NCBI RefSeq assembly: GCF_023228785.1
Contig: NZ_JALOAN010000007.1
Span: forward strand, 10,919-74,918
Origin: Sulfurimonas sp.
GTDB taxonomy: Bacteria > Campylobacterota > Campylobacteria > Campylobacterales > Sulfurimonadaceae
DNA: 64,000 bases
Direction: 5' to 3'
The notes beneath the pieces are model-generated. The model did not search any database and was not told the origin of the DNA. It saw nothing but the letters and a program-made list of their open reading frames with translations. Position numbers and translations under genes: made by a program. Numbering within the stretch: position 1 is the stretch's first letter; every line of letters starts with the position of its first letter. Shown here piece by piece: positions 47,416 through 57,016 of the stretch.

Positions 47416-48294
47416 ATGACAAAAGCAGGTTTTGTATCTCTTATTGGGCGTCCAAATGCTGGAAAAAGCACACTTATGAACTCACTTTTGGGTGAAAACA
47501 TAGCTATGGTTAGTCAAAAAGCCAACGCTACAAGAAAACGCTCAAACGCTATAGTAATGCACGGCGATACTCAAATCATCTTTGTGGATACTCCGGGCAT
47601 CCATGAGAGAGAGAAGATACTAAACCAGTTTATGCTCGATGAGGCACTAAAAGCTATGGGCGATTGTGACCTTATTGTATATCTTGCTCCTGTGACTGAC
47701 TCACTAGAACATTACGAGAAGTTTTTAAAACTTAATAATTCAAGAGTTAAACATATTGTAGTCCTTAGTAAAATCGACCAAGTAAATCAGATAAAACTCT
47801 TTAAAAAGATAGACTCTTATAACCAATATGGAAATGAATTTGAAGCTTTGATACCTGTGAGTATCTCTAAAAAAGTTGGTCATGAAGATCTCTTAAAAAT
47901 CATTTCAAAACATCTTCCAGAGTCGCCATTTCTTTATGATCCAAGTGATTTGACAAGCGAACTTGTGCGGGATATATATGCAGGTTTTATAAGAGAAGCG
48001 ATTTTTGACAATGTTAGTGATGAGATTCCTTATGAGTCTGATGTTTTAATAGACTCTATAAAAGAGGAAAAAGGACTCGATAGTATTCATGCTACTATCA
48101 TTATAGAAAAAGAGTCACAAAAAGGCATCATTATAGGAAAAGCTGGAAATTCTATAAAAAGAATCTCTTCATCTGCTAGAGAGAAAATAGAACGCTTAAG
48201 TGGTAAAAAAACTTACTTAAGTCTAGAAGTTGCAGTAAAAAAAGGTTGGTCTAAAGACAAATCTTATCTTGAAGAAATAGGATATATATCATGA
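47416..48294 (+). CDS. era: Era, ribosome-assembly GTPase
   Basis: 292 residues: G1 GRPNAGKST, G3 DTPGI, G4 SKID and a C-terminal KH domain with GIIIGKAGNSIKRI. Era binds the 3' end of 16S rRNA during small-subunit maturation. Its stop overlaps the next gene by 4 bp (ATGA), tying it to the peptidoglycan genes. Confidence 0.96.
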   Translation: MTKAGFVSLIGRPNAGKSTLMNSLLGENIAMVSQKANATRKRSNAIVMHGDTQIIFVDTPGIHEREKILNQFMLDEALKAMGDCDLIVYLAPVTDSLEHYEKFLKLNNSRVKHIVVLSKIDQVNQIKLFKKIDSYNQYGNEFEALIPVSISKKVGHEDLLKIISKHLPESPFLYDPSDLTSELVRDIYAGFIREAIFDNVSDEIPYESDVLIDSIKEEKGLDSIHATIIIEKESQKGIIIGKAGNSIKRISSSAREKIERLSGKKTYLSLEVAVKKGWSKDKSYLEEIGYIS

Positions 48295-49259
48295 AAATAA
48301 TTTTGTTAGTACTTATTAGCTTATCTCTGTTTGCTAGTGATGTTCTTACTAATTACCGCCTAAATGGTATTGATAACATTGAAAAACATATGGATCTAGA
48401 GCTTACGAGCAAAGTTTACTGGAGTCACTATTTAAAAGATACAGACAATACTTTTGGCTACATAGAATCATATAAAAATATTTTAACATGTAATAAAGAC
48501 TTATCTACTCTAGCTCTATATTCAAAAGATGACAATAATACTTATAAGTTAAAGAAAAAATATAGTGCATTTACAGGAAAAGAAAAAGGTGACAAGCTTA
48601 AAGAAGGAGACTTAAAGACTCCTATTGGCGTTTATAAAATAACAAAAAAACTTACAAAAGAAAATAAGCTTGACTCATTTTATGGACCACTCGCTTTTGT
48701 TACGTCATATCCAAATGAATATGACAAGTACAGAGGTAAAAATGGTTATGGGATCTGGATACATGGTCTCCCAACGGAAAAAGAAAGAGATGAGTTTACA
48801 CAAGGCTGTATAGCTATAGACAACCCTAGCATAGAAGTTTTAGATGAAAATATAGATGTACAAAACACTCTTCTTATAATCAATGGTGATGAAGTAAAAC
48901 AAAATATTTCAAAAGAGATCTTAACTTCAATTCTTTCTGATCTTTATAGTTGGAGATATAGTTGGCTATATGATGATATAGATGGTTATCTTAATTTTTA
49001 TGCAAAAGAATTTATAAGATTTGATGGTATGAATTTTGATAAATTTAAAAAGTATAAAACAAGAGTATTTAAAAAGATAGAAAAAAAAACTATTATATTT
49101 AAAGATATAAATGTAGTCCCATATCCAGGAACTAAAGATGTTTACCAAATAACTTTTTATGAAGATTACAAGTCTGACACTTTTGAGTTTAGTGGAGATA
49201 AATCACTTATTGTAAGACTTGATGAGTCTAACAAGATGAAAATTTTGACAGAAAAATAA
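48291..49259 (+). CDS. Pgp2/Csd6-like LD-carboxypeptidase (YkuD fold)
   Basis: 322 residues: a signal peptide (1-16), an N-terminal helical part, then the L,D-transpeptidase fold with KTPIGVYKI, IHGLP and the catalytic cysteine in TQGCIAI. A C-terminal domain (about 215-322) looks like the NTF2-like fold attached to the Csd6/Pgp2 proteins of Helicobacter and Campylobacter. Those enzymes cut tetrapeptide to tripeptide and set helical cell shape. The product of this reaction would be the substrate of the enzyme encoded next. Confidence 0.8.
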   Translation: MKIILLVLISLSLFASDVLTNYRLNGIDNIEKHMDLELTSKVYWSHYLKDTDNTFGYIESYKNILTCNKDLSTLALYSKDDNNTYKLKKKYSAFTGKEKGDKLKEGDLKTPIGVYKITKKLTKENKLDSFYGPLAFVTSYPNEYDKYRGKNGYGIWIHGLPTEKERDEFTQGCIAIDNPSIEVLDENIDVQNTLLIINGDEVKQNISKEILTSILSDLYSWRYSWLYDDIDGYLNFYAKEFIRFDGMNFDKFKKYKTRVFKKIEKKTIIFKDINVVPYPGTKDVYQITFYEDYKSDTFEFSGDKSLIVRLDESNKMKILTEK

Positions 49260-49260
49260 A

Positions 49261-50559
49261 ATGCTATTTAAAAAGCTATTTTTATCAATTTTTCTACTTA
49301 TTTGCTTAAATCTATATGCATCTTCAGAGGTGCAACTCATAAAAAAGCAAAATAGCGACTCAAATACTACGCTTCTGGTTATAGGAGGTATCCACGGAGA
49401 TGAACCTGGTGGATATTTTGCAGCCTCTGTCCTTGCAACTCACTACAAGATACTCTCTAAAAATCTTTGGATAGTCCCAGATCTTAACAGACCTAGTATC
49501 CAAGTAAATCAAAGAGGTTTGTATGGAGATATGAATAGAAAATTCTCCTTTGTAAAAGATAGTGATAAGGATAAAAAGAGAGTAGAAGAGATTAAAAAAA
49601 TCATTTTACAAGAGAATATCTCTTTGGTTTTAAACCTACATGATGGAAATGGCTTTTATAGAAAAGAACATCAAGGAAACATCTTCAATCCTAATGCATG
49701 GGGACAAACTTGTGTGATAGATCAAAACAAACTCCAGCAAGAACAAGAGTTTGGAAATCTAGATTCAATAGCATCTATTGTTACTCAAAACATAAATAAA
49801 AAACTTATAAAACAACATCATACCCTAGGTGTTAGAAATACAAATACAAAATTTGAAGATGAAGCTATGCAACTTTCACTTACATACTTTGCAGTTACAA
49901 ACAATAAGCCAGCTTTTGCTATAGAAACAAGTAAACATCTCCCAACACTATCTCAAAAAGTATTTTATCAACTCCTAGCCATAGAAGAATTTATGAAGAT
50001 TATGAATATAGACTACAAAAGAGAATTTGATTTAAATGAAAAAGAGTTAGACAAAATACTTTCACAATATGGAGTTTTAAATATTAATAACAATATATCA
50101 TTAAACTTACATGATATAAAACCTTACTTAAGTTATATTCCGCTAAAATCATCTAGTAATGTATTTAAGTTTTCTCATATACTAGGGAGTATAAAGAAAA
50201 CCAATGGTAGTTTTGTTGTTTATCTTGGTAATAAAAAAATCACAACATTAAGACCTCAATATTTTGAAATTGTGAAAAAAAGTGAAGAAAATTTTGATGT
50301 TATTATTGATGGTAAGTTAGAATCTGTCAATTTTACTTCAACTTTTTTTGTAACTGACGATTTTCACATAGTTAATAACAGTAAGTTTCGTGTAAATATT
50401 ATAGGTTATAGATCAAGTTCTGCTAGTGAAAGTGGAGTTGATATAAGCCTAAAAAACTTAGATAAAAACTTTTCTGTAGATAAAAGTCAAAAACTATATA
50501 GAGTAGAATTTTACAAAGATGGTAAGTTTTACTCTATGGCAATGGCTTATTTTAAATAG
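49261..50559 (+). CDS. Pgp1/Csd4-like DL-carboxypeptidase (M14 family)
   Basis: 432 residues with a signal peptide (1-20). The zinc-site motif is GGIHGDEPGGYF and the later NLHDGNGFYR provides the third ligand; IETSK supplies the likely catalytic glutamate. It resembles Csd4/Pgp1, which trim peptidoglycan tripeptides to dipeptides and determine helical shape. H. pylori Csd4 is known for an unusual glutamine zinc ligand; here a standard histidine stands in that motif. It starts one base after the Csd6-like gene ends, so the two trimming enzymes are made together. Confidence 0.8.
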   Translation: MLFKKLFLSIFLLICLNLYASSEVQLIKKQNSDSNTTLLVIGGIHGDEPGGYFAASVLATHYKILSKNLWIVPDLNRPSIQVNQRGLYGDMNRKFSFVKDSDKDKKRVEEIKKIILQENISLVLNLHDGNGFYRKEHQGNIFNPNAWGQTCVIDQNKLQQEQEFGNLDSIASIVTQNINKKLIKQHHTLGVRNTNTKFEDEAMQLSLTYFAVTNNKPAFAIETSKHLPTLSQKVFYQLLAIEEFMKIMNIDYKREFDLNEKELDKILSQYGVLNINNNISLNLHDIKPYLSYIPLKSSSNVFKFSHILGSIKKTNGSFVVYLGNKKITTLRPQYFEIVKKSEENFDVIIDGKLESVNFTSTFFVTDDFHIVNNSKFRVNIIGYRSSSASESGVDISLKNLDKNFSVDKSQKLYRVEFYKDGKFYSMAMAYFK

Positions 50560-50570
50560 GACCTTAAGTA

Positions 50571-52106
50571 ATGAAGAAAAAAACAAAACACTCTTTCTCA
50601 AGCGTAGTTTCTGTTAATCCATACAAAGATAGTTACTTTAGTGGTGCGTCTAGTTTCCTTTCTCAGGAAAGTTCGCCAAAATACTCTAAAGACCAGTACG
50701 CAATCTCTTACCTAAATACTAAAAGTTTCATAACATCGCAAATATCAATATCTAAAAATATCTCTGATGAAGATCTTTATGATGCCATCAATAACAAAGT
50801 TTATGATGAGTTAGCTCTTGATCAAGCAGTTAGCTATCAAGTACAGTTTATAGAAACATTTAATTCACTTGATGAAGATGATAGAAACTTTCATGTCTTT
50901 ATAGTTGATCCTTTAGAACTTCAAGAGACTTTTGCTAATGTTGTCTCAAAGATTAAGTATATAGATACCATCATCCCTTCTCCTTTACTACTAAAATCTC
51001 TTTATGAAAAAGAGATTTTAGAGTCTAGTGGTGTAAATGCTTTTATATACTTTCAAGAAAATGATGCTTCTATCACAATATATAGTGAACAAGAGTTTTT
51101 ATATACAAAATCCATAAACTTCTCATTTTTACAGATGCATGAGAGATTTTGTGAGCTTTATGGAGAGAGAGTCCTTTATGAAGATTTTATGGACTTTCTT
51201 AGTAACCACAACCTAAAAGATACGCTTAGTGACTATAAAGAGTATTTTATTAAACTATATAAAGAGATATTTGCAAACATTAGTGATATTTTAACTTATG
51301 TAAAAAGAGCTTATGAATTAAAAACAATAGAACATATTTATATAGACTCTCAAATTCAAACTATAACAAAACTAGATGAAATGAGTGAAGTTGAACTTGG
51401 CGTTGAATCTAGTAGTTATGATTTTAATTATGGTTTTGAGAGCGATGGTGTATATATAGATCAGCTTCACTCTTTGATGCATATATATACAACACTACCA
51501 AAAGATCAAAAGTACAACTGTAACTTTACACCATATCATAGACCACCAGAGTTTATGCAAAGACAAAGTGGTAAATTATTTATGTTGAGCGCTGCTTCTT
51601 TGGTTATTGCTTTTGTATATCCTTTTACATATTGGACTTTAACATATGCACAAAATTTGCAATATAAATTGCTAGAAACAGAGTACACAGAGCTTCACAA
51701 TATAAAAATTACAAGGGAAGCTATAATCAAAAACAAAGAAGCAGATAAAACTAAAGTTGCAACTCTTCTACAACAAGAAAAAAAAGATTATGCAGAGAAA
51801 AAGTCAACTCTTGTTAAGATCCATGATGTAAAAGTAAACTATCCTATGAAAGCAAAGCTTCTCTCTATGTTTACAAAAGACTTAAATAAATTTACCATAA
51901 AAGTAGACTCTATTACTTATGATGAAGATAAGGATAAAAAAACTTTTACACTAAATCTACTTTCTAAAAAAGATAAAAAAATCACTCAAATGGTAGAATA
52001 CTTAACAAAAGCATATGAAGGGAGATATGATTTTTCCCTAAGACGAATAGAGCTTAAAGATGATCCAAATCAATACTTTAGTGAGTTAAAGGTGGTTATA
52101 TTATGA
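50571..52106 (+). CDS. pilus-assembly protein with one membrane helix, PilM/GspL-like position
   Basis: 511 residues. No signal peptide; a long cytoplasmic region (1-333) precedes one membrane helix (about 335-357, MLSAASLVIAFVYPFTYW), a coiled coil and a periplasmic domain (to 511). This topology, and its place before PilO-like, PilP-like and secretin genes, match the fused GspL or PilM/PilN assembly component of type II secretion and type IV pili. The Campylobacter transformation locus has a protein in this position. Family call from topology and context. Confidence 0.65.
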   Translation: MKKKTKHSFSSVVSVNPYKDSYFSGASSFLSQESSPKYSKDQYAISYLNTKSFITSQISISKNISDEDLYDAINNKVYDELALDQAVSYQVQFIETFNSLDEDDRNFHVFIVDPLELQETFANVVSKIKYIDTIIPSPLLLKSLYEKEILESSGVNAFIYFQENDASITIYSEQEFLYTKSINFSFLQMHERFCELYGERVLYEDFMDFLSNHNLKDTLSDYKEYFIKLYKEIFANISDILTYVKRAYELKTIEHIYIDSQIQTITKLDEMSEVELGVESSSYDFNYGFESDGVYIDQLHSLMHIYTTLPKDQKYNCNFTPYHRPPEFMQRQSGKLFMLSAASLVIAFVYPFTYWTLTYAQNLQYKLLETEYTELHNIKITREAIIKNKEADKTKVATLLQQEKKDYAEKKSTLVKIHDVKVNYPMKAKLLSMFTKDLNKFTIKVDSITYDEDKDKKTFTLNLLSKKDKKITQMVEYLTKAYEGRYDFSLRRIELKDDPNQYFSELKVVIL

Positions 52107-52735
52107 AAATAAATATTGAAGACTACTTACAAAGTATAGATGCTTCTTTTAAAAATAAAAGTCAAAAAGACATATATATGACATATATTATGGTTTTTGG
52201 TGTGATTTTCGCATTTTCATACCTTCTTTTTTGGGATAGCTCAGAAGCAGCCTTTAAAGAGACAAATAAGCAAATAAACCAAATAACTTCTAAAATAAAT
52301 GCTGATAAAGCCTACCTACAAGTAAATCCAGAGAGCAAAATTGCCAGTTTGGATCTAGAGATTAAAAAGTTAAATAATAATCTTGAGATACATAAAAATA
52401 ATAATGCATACATAAAAAGTAAAATAGAGACTATCTCTTCACTTATTTATGATGAGAGAACTTGGGGTGAATATCTACACTCTATCTCTACAAATGCTAA
52501 AAAATATGGTATTAAAATTGTAGACTTTACAAATGAGTATGCTAAAACAGACAAGTCTTTTGGACATATTTTAGATATAGAGTTAAAAACAACTGCTAAG
52601 TATACAAATACGCTAAGATTTATAAACTCATTAGAGCAAAGTGAGTTAGTAGTAGATATTCATAAAGTAAAAATAAAAGCAAATGAAAGACTTGACACAG
52701 ATCTATCTATTTCAGTTTGGGGGATTACATACTAA
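52103..52735 (+). CDS. PilO/GspM-like inner-membrane assembly protein
   Basis: 210 residues: a membrane helix at about 27-44 (IMVFGVIFAFSYLLFW), a coiled coil (50-105) and a small alpha/beta periplasmic domain, the layout of PilO and GspM. It overlaps the upstream gene by 4 bp. Such proteins form the inner-membrane platform linking the ATPase to the secretin. Confidence 0.7.
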   Translation: MKINIEDYLQSIDASFKNKSQKDIYMTYIMVFGVIFAFSYLLFWDSSEAAFKETNKQINQITSKINADKAYLQVNPESKIASLDLEIKKLNNNLEIHKNNNAYIKSKIETISSLIYDERTWGEYLHSISTNAKKYGIKIVDFTNEYAKTDKSFGHILDIELKTTAKYTNTLRFINSLEQSELVVDIHKVKIKANERLDTDLSISVWGITY

Positions 52736-53196
52736 TGAAAATATACAAAATCATCATAGCATCTCTCTTGTTTTTTCAAGTTGCTCTTAGTGCAAATGAA
52801 CTTTCATGGGTTGATACTCAAGTAGATGCAATCAAACCGGCAAGAATTGGTATGAATAATTCTGAAATCTTAAAGATACAAGATCCGTTTATATTTTACA
52901 AAAAAAGTTCTGAAAAAAGCAAAAACAAAAAAGTAGCTCATGTTGCAAAAGCAAGTATTAAAAAATCTTCTACTACATCAACTATCAGCGCTATAAAGCA
53001 AACACCTCAATCTATGAAACTTAGTGCTATCATAAACAACTCTGCACTCATTAATGGAGAATGGTATAGAGTAAATCAAAACATCGCAGGTTTTTTGGTG
53101 TCAAGCATCACAAGGACGAATGTTGTCTTAACAAAAGGCAGCCAAAAGTTAGTTCTTACTACTAACGATCAAAATAAAAATTTAAAATTTAAATAG
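52735..53196 (+). CDS. PilP-like periplasmic assembly protein
   Basis: 153 residues from the ATG at 52735, which overlaps the upstream stop (TAATG) and begins a clear signal peptide (1-20); a start at 52717 would add an unlikely leader. A Ser/Lys-rich linker leads to a C-terminal beta domain (LSAIINNSALINGEWYRV; then VVLTKGSQKLVL) like PilP and the GspC homology region, which contacts the secretin. Confidence 0.7.
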   Translation: MKIYKIIIASLLFFQVALSANELSWVDTQVDAIKPARIGMNNSEILKIQDPFIFYKKSSEKSKNKKVAHVAKASIKKSSTTSTISAIKQTPQSMKLSAIINNSALINGEWYRVNQNIAGFLVSSITRTNVVLTKGSQKLVLTTNDQNKNLKFK

Positions 53197-53205
53197 GATA
53201 AGAGA

Positions 53206-54867
53206 ATGAAATTTATAGAAAAAATAGTTTACGGGTCACTTTTTACACTTCTTTTATCAAGTAGCTTAAGTGCTGATTGTTCTTATGAGCTATTTAGCAT
53301 AAGTTCTACGAAAGATACAAAGATCATAGATTTTATAGAGCAACTTAGTGATGAATGTGAGTTTAGTGTTATTGTAACTGATCCTCATGCTCAGAAATTT
53401 TTAGAAACTCAACTAAATAAAACTCATCTTAAAAATTTAACTATAGATGAAGTATTAAATATTATTCTAAAAGAAAATAACCTTTACTATGAACTGCAAA
53501 ACAATGTGCTCAAAATTTCATATTTAAATACAAAAGTTTTTGGTATAGATTATATTCTCTCACAAAGAAAAGGCACTGGTAGTACAAATATAACTCTAAG
53601 TTCTTCATCTGCAAAGAGTAACTCTGGAACAACTACTGGAGGTAACACAAGCACTACAAATTCTAGAGGTGCTAATGGTGGTAGTTCTTCAGCAGAATCA
53701 GGAATAAAAATAGAGTCTAGTGATGAAGTTATATTTTGGGAAGAGCTTGACTTAGAACTTCAAAGAGTTATAAATAGACCTCAAGATATTTATCAAGCTG
53801 ATGCTCCCATTATTAACAAAAATGCTGGGCTTATTACTATTACAGCTACAGTTAAACAGATGCATAGACTTGAAAATTATTTAGAAAAGCTTCAAGACAA
53901 AGTTCAACTACAAGTTTTAATTGATGTTCAACTTCTCTCAGTTACTATGAGTGAAGGTAAAACTACCGGTGTGGATTGGCAACAACTCTATGCACTGCAA
54001 AATATTGACTTGGCTTTTGATAACTTAATTACTAAAGATGTAAATAAATTTACCTCTACTGCACAAAACACAGGCACTTCTTTTGATGAGTTTGCCTTAA
54101 ATTCCGCTGGTGGTGCTTCTGCTAGTATTTTTCGTCTAGGAGCAAAAGGCAGTTTAAATGAAGTTATAAAATTTCTAAAAACTCAAGGAGATGTTGTCTC
54201 AATATCAAACCCAAAAGTTTTAACCCTTAACAATCAACCAGCTCTGATAACTGCAGGAACAGAGTATTTTTACAAAATAAAATCTGAAACAAACCAACAA
54301 GGAACTGGTGGTGGAGTTGCAGCTACAACTCAAAATGAAAATGTTCAGTCTGTTTTTGCTGGAGTTCTTTTAGATATTACACCTGAAATTGCTGATGATA
54401 AGACTATCACATTAAAAATAAACCCTTCACTCTCTGAGACAGCACAAGATATGTCGCAGCAAACTTCAGCAGATAGAATTATGCCGCCTGATCTTGATCG
54501 TCGCCAACTCTCTTCTGTTGTAACAGTAAAAGATGGGAATAGAATTATTATAGGTGGTTTAATTAATTCAAAAAATATTCAAAAATCAAATAAAGTTCCA
54601 TTGTTAGGAGATATTCCAATTCTTAATTATCTTTTTAAATATGAAGAGACTACAAAGCAAGTTCAAGAGCTTGTTATTGTCATTGAACCTCATATTATAG
54701 ATAGAGCTAACAATGATCTATCTCTTAGTGATTTAGGCTATGAGGGTATTACTGATACTATAGCTGGTATAAAAAATAGTTCTATCTCAAATATTACGGA
54801 CAATCTTTCAATAGATGCTCAAAACAATACAAAGTCTAACAAAGTGAAAGAGGAAGATGAAAAATAA
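53206..54867 (+). CDS. mshL: secretin of MSHA/transformation type (MshL/CtsD-like)
   Basis: 553 residues: a signal peptide (1-23), a short STN-like domain (about 45-105), a Ser/Thr/Gly-rich low-complexity segment (125-160), an N-domain, then the secretin core with VSISNPKVLTLNNQPALI and VPLLGDIPILNYLFKYEE. It forms the outer-membrane pore for pilus or DNA passage. In the Campylobacter cts locus the homologue is CtsD. It follows the PilP-like gene by 9 bp and overlaps the AAA gene by 11 bp. Confidence 0.9.
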   Translation: MKFIEKIVYGSLFTLLLSSSLSADCSYELFSISSTKDTKIIDFIEQLSDECEFSVIVTDPHAQKFLETQLNKTHLKNLTIDEVLNIILKENNLYYELQNNVLKISYLNTKVFGIDYILSQRKGTGSTNITLSSSSAKSNSGTTTGGNTSTTNSRGANGGSSSAESGIKIESSDEVIFWEELDLELQRVINRPQDIYQADAPIINKNAGLITITATVKQMHRLENYLEKLQDKVQLQVLIDVQLLSVTMSEGKTTGVDWQQLYALQNIDLAFDNLITKDVNKFTSTAQNTGTSFDEFALNSAGGASASIFRLGAKGSLNEVIKFLKTQGDVVSISNPKVLTLNNQPALITAGTEYFYKIKSETNQQGTGGGVAATTQNENVQSVFAGVLLDITPEIADDKTITLKINPSLSETAQDMSQQTSADRIMPPDLDRRQLSSVVTVKDGNRIIIGGLINSKNIQKSNKVPLLGDIPILNYLFKYEETTKQVQELVIVIEPHIIDRANNDLSLSDLGYEGITDTIAGIKNSSISNITDNLSIDAQNNTKSNKVKEEDEK

Positions 54868-55672
54868 CATCTTTGAAAATGCTAAGAGTGTTTTTCTTGA
54901 CTCTGTTGATGCAAAAGACTACGTCCAACTAGATCGTGTATCAACAATATATCAATCTTTAAAAGATTCCGTTAAGAAACCTCTAAAAATGATACTTTTA
55001 TATGGTAAGCCAGGAACTGGTAAGAGTATGTTTTTGAACAAACTCTATCATGATCTCTCAACTTCTCAAAAAGTTATTATATACCAGACTCCAATTCTTG
55101 ATGAAAATGAGTTTTTTAAATCTCTTGCGCAAGATCTTTTTGATGTAAAATATCAAGGTGAATTAAATTTTACGCAATTTATGAGTATAGTAAAAAAACA
55201 CACTATTGACAATCCCGAAGTGCCTTTAGTTCTTTTGGATGAAGCTCAATTATATCCCACTGTTCAAATGGAAAAAATAAGACTTCTATCAGATACAAGA
55301 AGTGTAAAGTTTGTTATAACACTACACAAGACTCAAAAAGAAGATCTAATTGCAAAAGAGCATTTTAAAACTAGAATTTGGGAAACTATAGAATTAGAAA
55401 ACGCTCTAAACAATGAACTCAAAATTTATATACAAAAAAAACTTATGAAAGCCAATTGTTTTGATACTGCAAATATGTTTAATCAACGTAGTGTAAATTT
55501 TATATATAAACTAACTAAAGGTAATTATAGAGATACTAACAAACTTTTGTACTCTCTTTTTGAAATTTATTCGTGGTATTTACAAAACTCTCCTAGTAGT
55601 ATTAAAACAAATGAAATATCAAAAAAAATAGTGGAAATGTCAGCAATCCACACAGGTCTTATCAATGCTTAA
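54857..55672 (+). CDS. AAA ATPase, MshM/ExeA/CtsP-like
   Basis: 271 residues with Walker A GKPGTGKS (50-57) and Walker B LVLLDEAQ (124-131), then a sensor-type helical lid. ExeA- and MshM-like ATPases help assemble or position the secretin; CtsP plays this part in Campylobacter transformation. No membrane helix is present. It overlaps its neighbours on both sides. Confidence 0.85.
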   Translation: MKNNIFENAKSVFLDSVDAKDYVQLDRVSTIYQSLKDSVKKPLKMILLYGKPGTGKSMFLNKLYHDLSTSQKVIIYQTPILDENEFFKSLAQDLFDVKYQGELNFTQFMSIVKKHTIDNPEVPLVLLDEAQLYPTVQMEKIRLLSDTRSVKFVITLHKTQKEDLIAKEHFKTRIWETIELENALNNELKIYIQKKLMKANCFDTANMFNQRSVNFIYKLTKGNYRDTNKLLYSLFEIYSWYLQNSPSSIKTNEISKKIVEMSAIHTGLINA

Positions 55673-56465
55673 TGTACATGAATTAGAAAGAAAGTATAAA
55701 GCGTATAAACTAAAGACTTTATTGCCTTATGTCGTAATATTTGTTAGTTTATGTATCATTTTTGTAGTTGTTTTGTTTGTTAAAAGTTCTGATATGTTTA
55801 AGAGCAATGAAGCACAGCATAACCAACAAGCAGTCCAAACTCATCTTGAAGAAACAAAAATCACGCCTAAAAAAGAAGTAGTAGAAAAAAATGAAACTTT
55901 AAAAGTTGTTATACCAAAAAAAGAACCAAACCTTGTTCTTTCTCCATCTTTAAACTTTATGTCAAACTTAAAACACAGCTCAACTTTTAATGAAGTAAGT
56001 TATCAAAGCGTTATTCATAAAGATCAAAAAAAAGAAAGCATTAAACAAGAAATTCCTAAAAAAGAAAAGATCTTAAAACCTGCAAAAAAAGAACCAGATC
56101 CAGTTATTATTGAAGAGATAAAACTCCAAAAAAGTAATCCTATTAAAATACAAAGACAAATTACTCAAGACGATTTAAGCCATGTTTTAAAGAGATTTAG
56201 CAAAAACAACAACCCTGCACTTAGTCTTTTTATTGCTAAAAAATATTATGATATCGAGGATTATCATCAGTCATATAACTATGCTTTAATTACAAATAGA
56301 ATCAACGATAATATAGATGCTAGTTGGATTATTTTTGCAAAATCATTAGTTAAACTCGGTAAAAAAGACGAAGCTATACAAACTCTACAAAGGTATATTG
56401 CACATTCTAAATCATCTCAAGCAAAGACTCTCTTAGAAGAGATCCAAAGAGGAAAATTCAGATGA
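55665..56465 (+). CDS. membrane-anchored TPR protein, MshN/CtsX-like position
   Basis: 266 residues: a short cytoplasmic start, one membrane helix (about 19-40, LLPYVVIFVSLCIIFVVVLF), a Lys/Glu/Pro-rich linker (55-160) and a C-terminal TPR-like pair (AKKYYDIEDYHQSYNYAL; VKLGKKDEAIQTLQRY). The layout fits MshN-type assembly proteins. In the Campylobacter locus a single-pass protein (CtsX) occupies a nearby position, but homology was not tested. Confidence 0.7.
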   Translation: MLNVHELERKYKAYKLKTLLPYVVIFVSLCIIFVVVLFVKSSDMFKSNEAQHNQQAVQTHLEETKITPKKEVVEKNETLKVVIPKKEPNLVLSPSLNFMSNLKHSSTFNEVSYQSVIHKDQKKESIKQEIPKKEKILKPAKKEPDPVIIEEIKLQKSNPIKIQRQITQDDLSHVLKRFSKNNNPALSLFIAKKYYDIEDYHQSYNYALITNRINDNIDASWIIFAKSLVKLGKKDEAIQTLQRYIAHSKSSQAKTLLEEIQRGKFR

Positions 56466-57004
56466 AAATAGTTTTATTTATACTTTTAGCTTTTAATTTA
56501 CATGCTGACATAAAACAAGAGATGTTAAATTTTTATCAAAACAAAAAGTTTGAAGAAGCTTGTACTTTAGGTTTTAACAATTTTAAGTATAATAAAAAAG
56601 ATGAAGAATTTATTTCACTATACGCTTTTTCTTGTCTTCACTCTGATTATATAGATAGACTTGCCGTTCCTATAGCTATGCTAAAGTTTTCAAAAGAAGC
56701 TCGTGCTAATTCAGCTTACCTCTCTACTATACTTATGCAAAAAAAGCTTCTATATCATGCACTTGTAGACAGTTATGATTTATCTTCTTTAAAATTTCCA
56801 TCAACTGATTATGTACTCTCTAGAGTTTTTGATTTTTATACTGAGCTTGGTGTACATGAGCAAAGAGATGTTTATTTTTTTGTTGATAAAGATGATGAAA
56901 AATTAACATATAAGCTATATCTTACTAATGATGAAAAACTAAAAAAAATAGTCATTGAAGAGTTTTATGATACAATTATCATAAAAAAACACATATATTG
57001 GTAA
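56462..57004 (+). CDS. unknown exported protein within the pilus cluster
   Basis: 180 residues, not recognised. A signal peptide (1-15, ending LHA-D) is followed by a helical region with TPR-like spacing (FYQNKKFEEACTLGFNNF) and two cysteines (EACTLG, FSCLHS), then a mixed C-terminal part (DVYFFVDKDDEKLTY). It overlaps the upstream gene by 4 bp and precedes the ATPase gene by 12 bp, so it should belong to the machine. Confidence 0.6.
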   Translation: MKIVLFILLAFNLHADIKQEMLNFYQNKKFEEACTLGFNNFKYNKKDEEFISLYAFSCLHSDYIDRLAVPIAMLKFSKEARANSAYLSTILMQKKLLYHALVDSYDLSSLKFPSTDYVLSRVFDFYTELGVHEQRDVYFFVDKDDEKLTYKLYLTNDEKLKKIVIEEFYDTIIIKKHIYW

Positions 57005-57016
57005 AGTGAAATTAAC

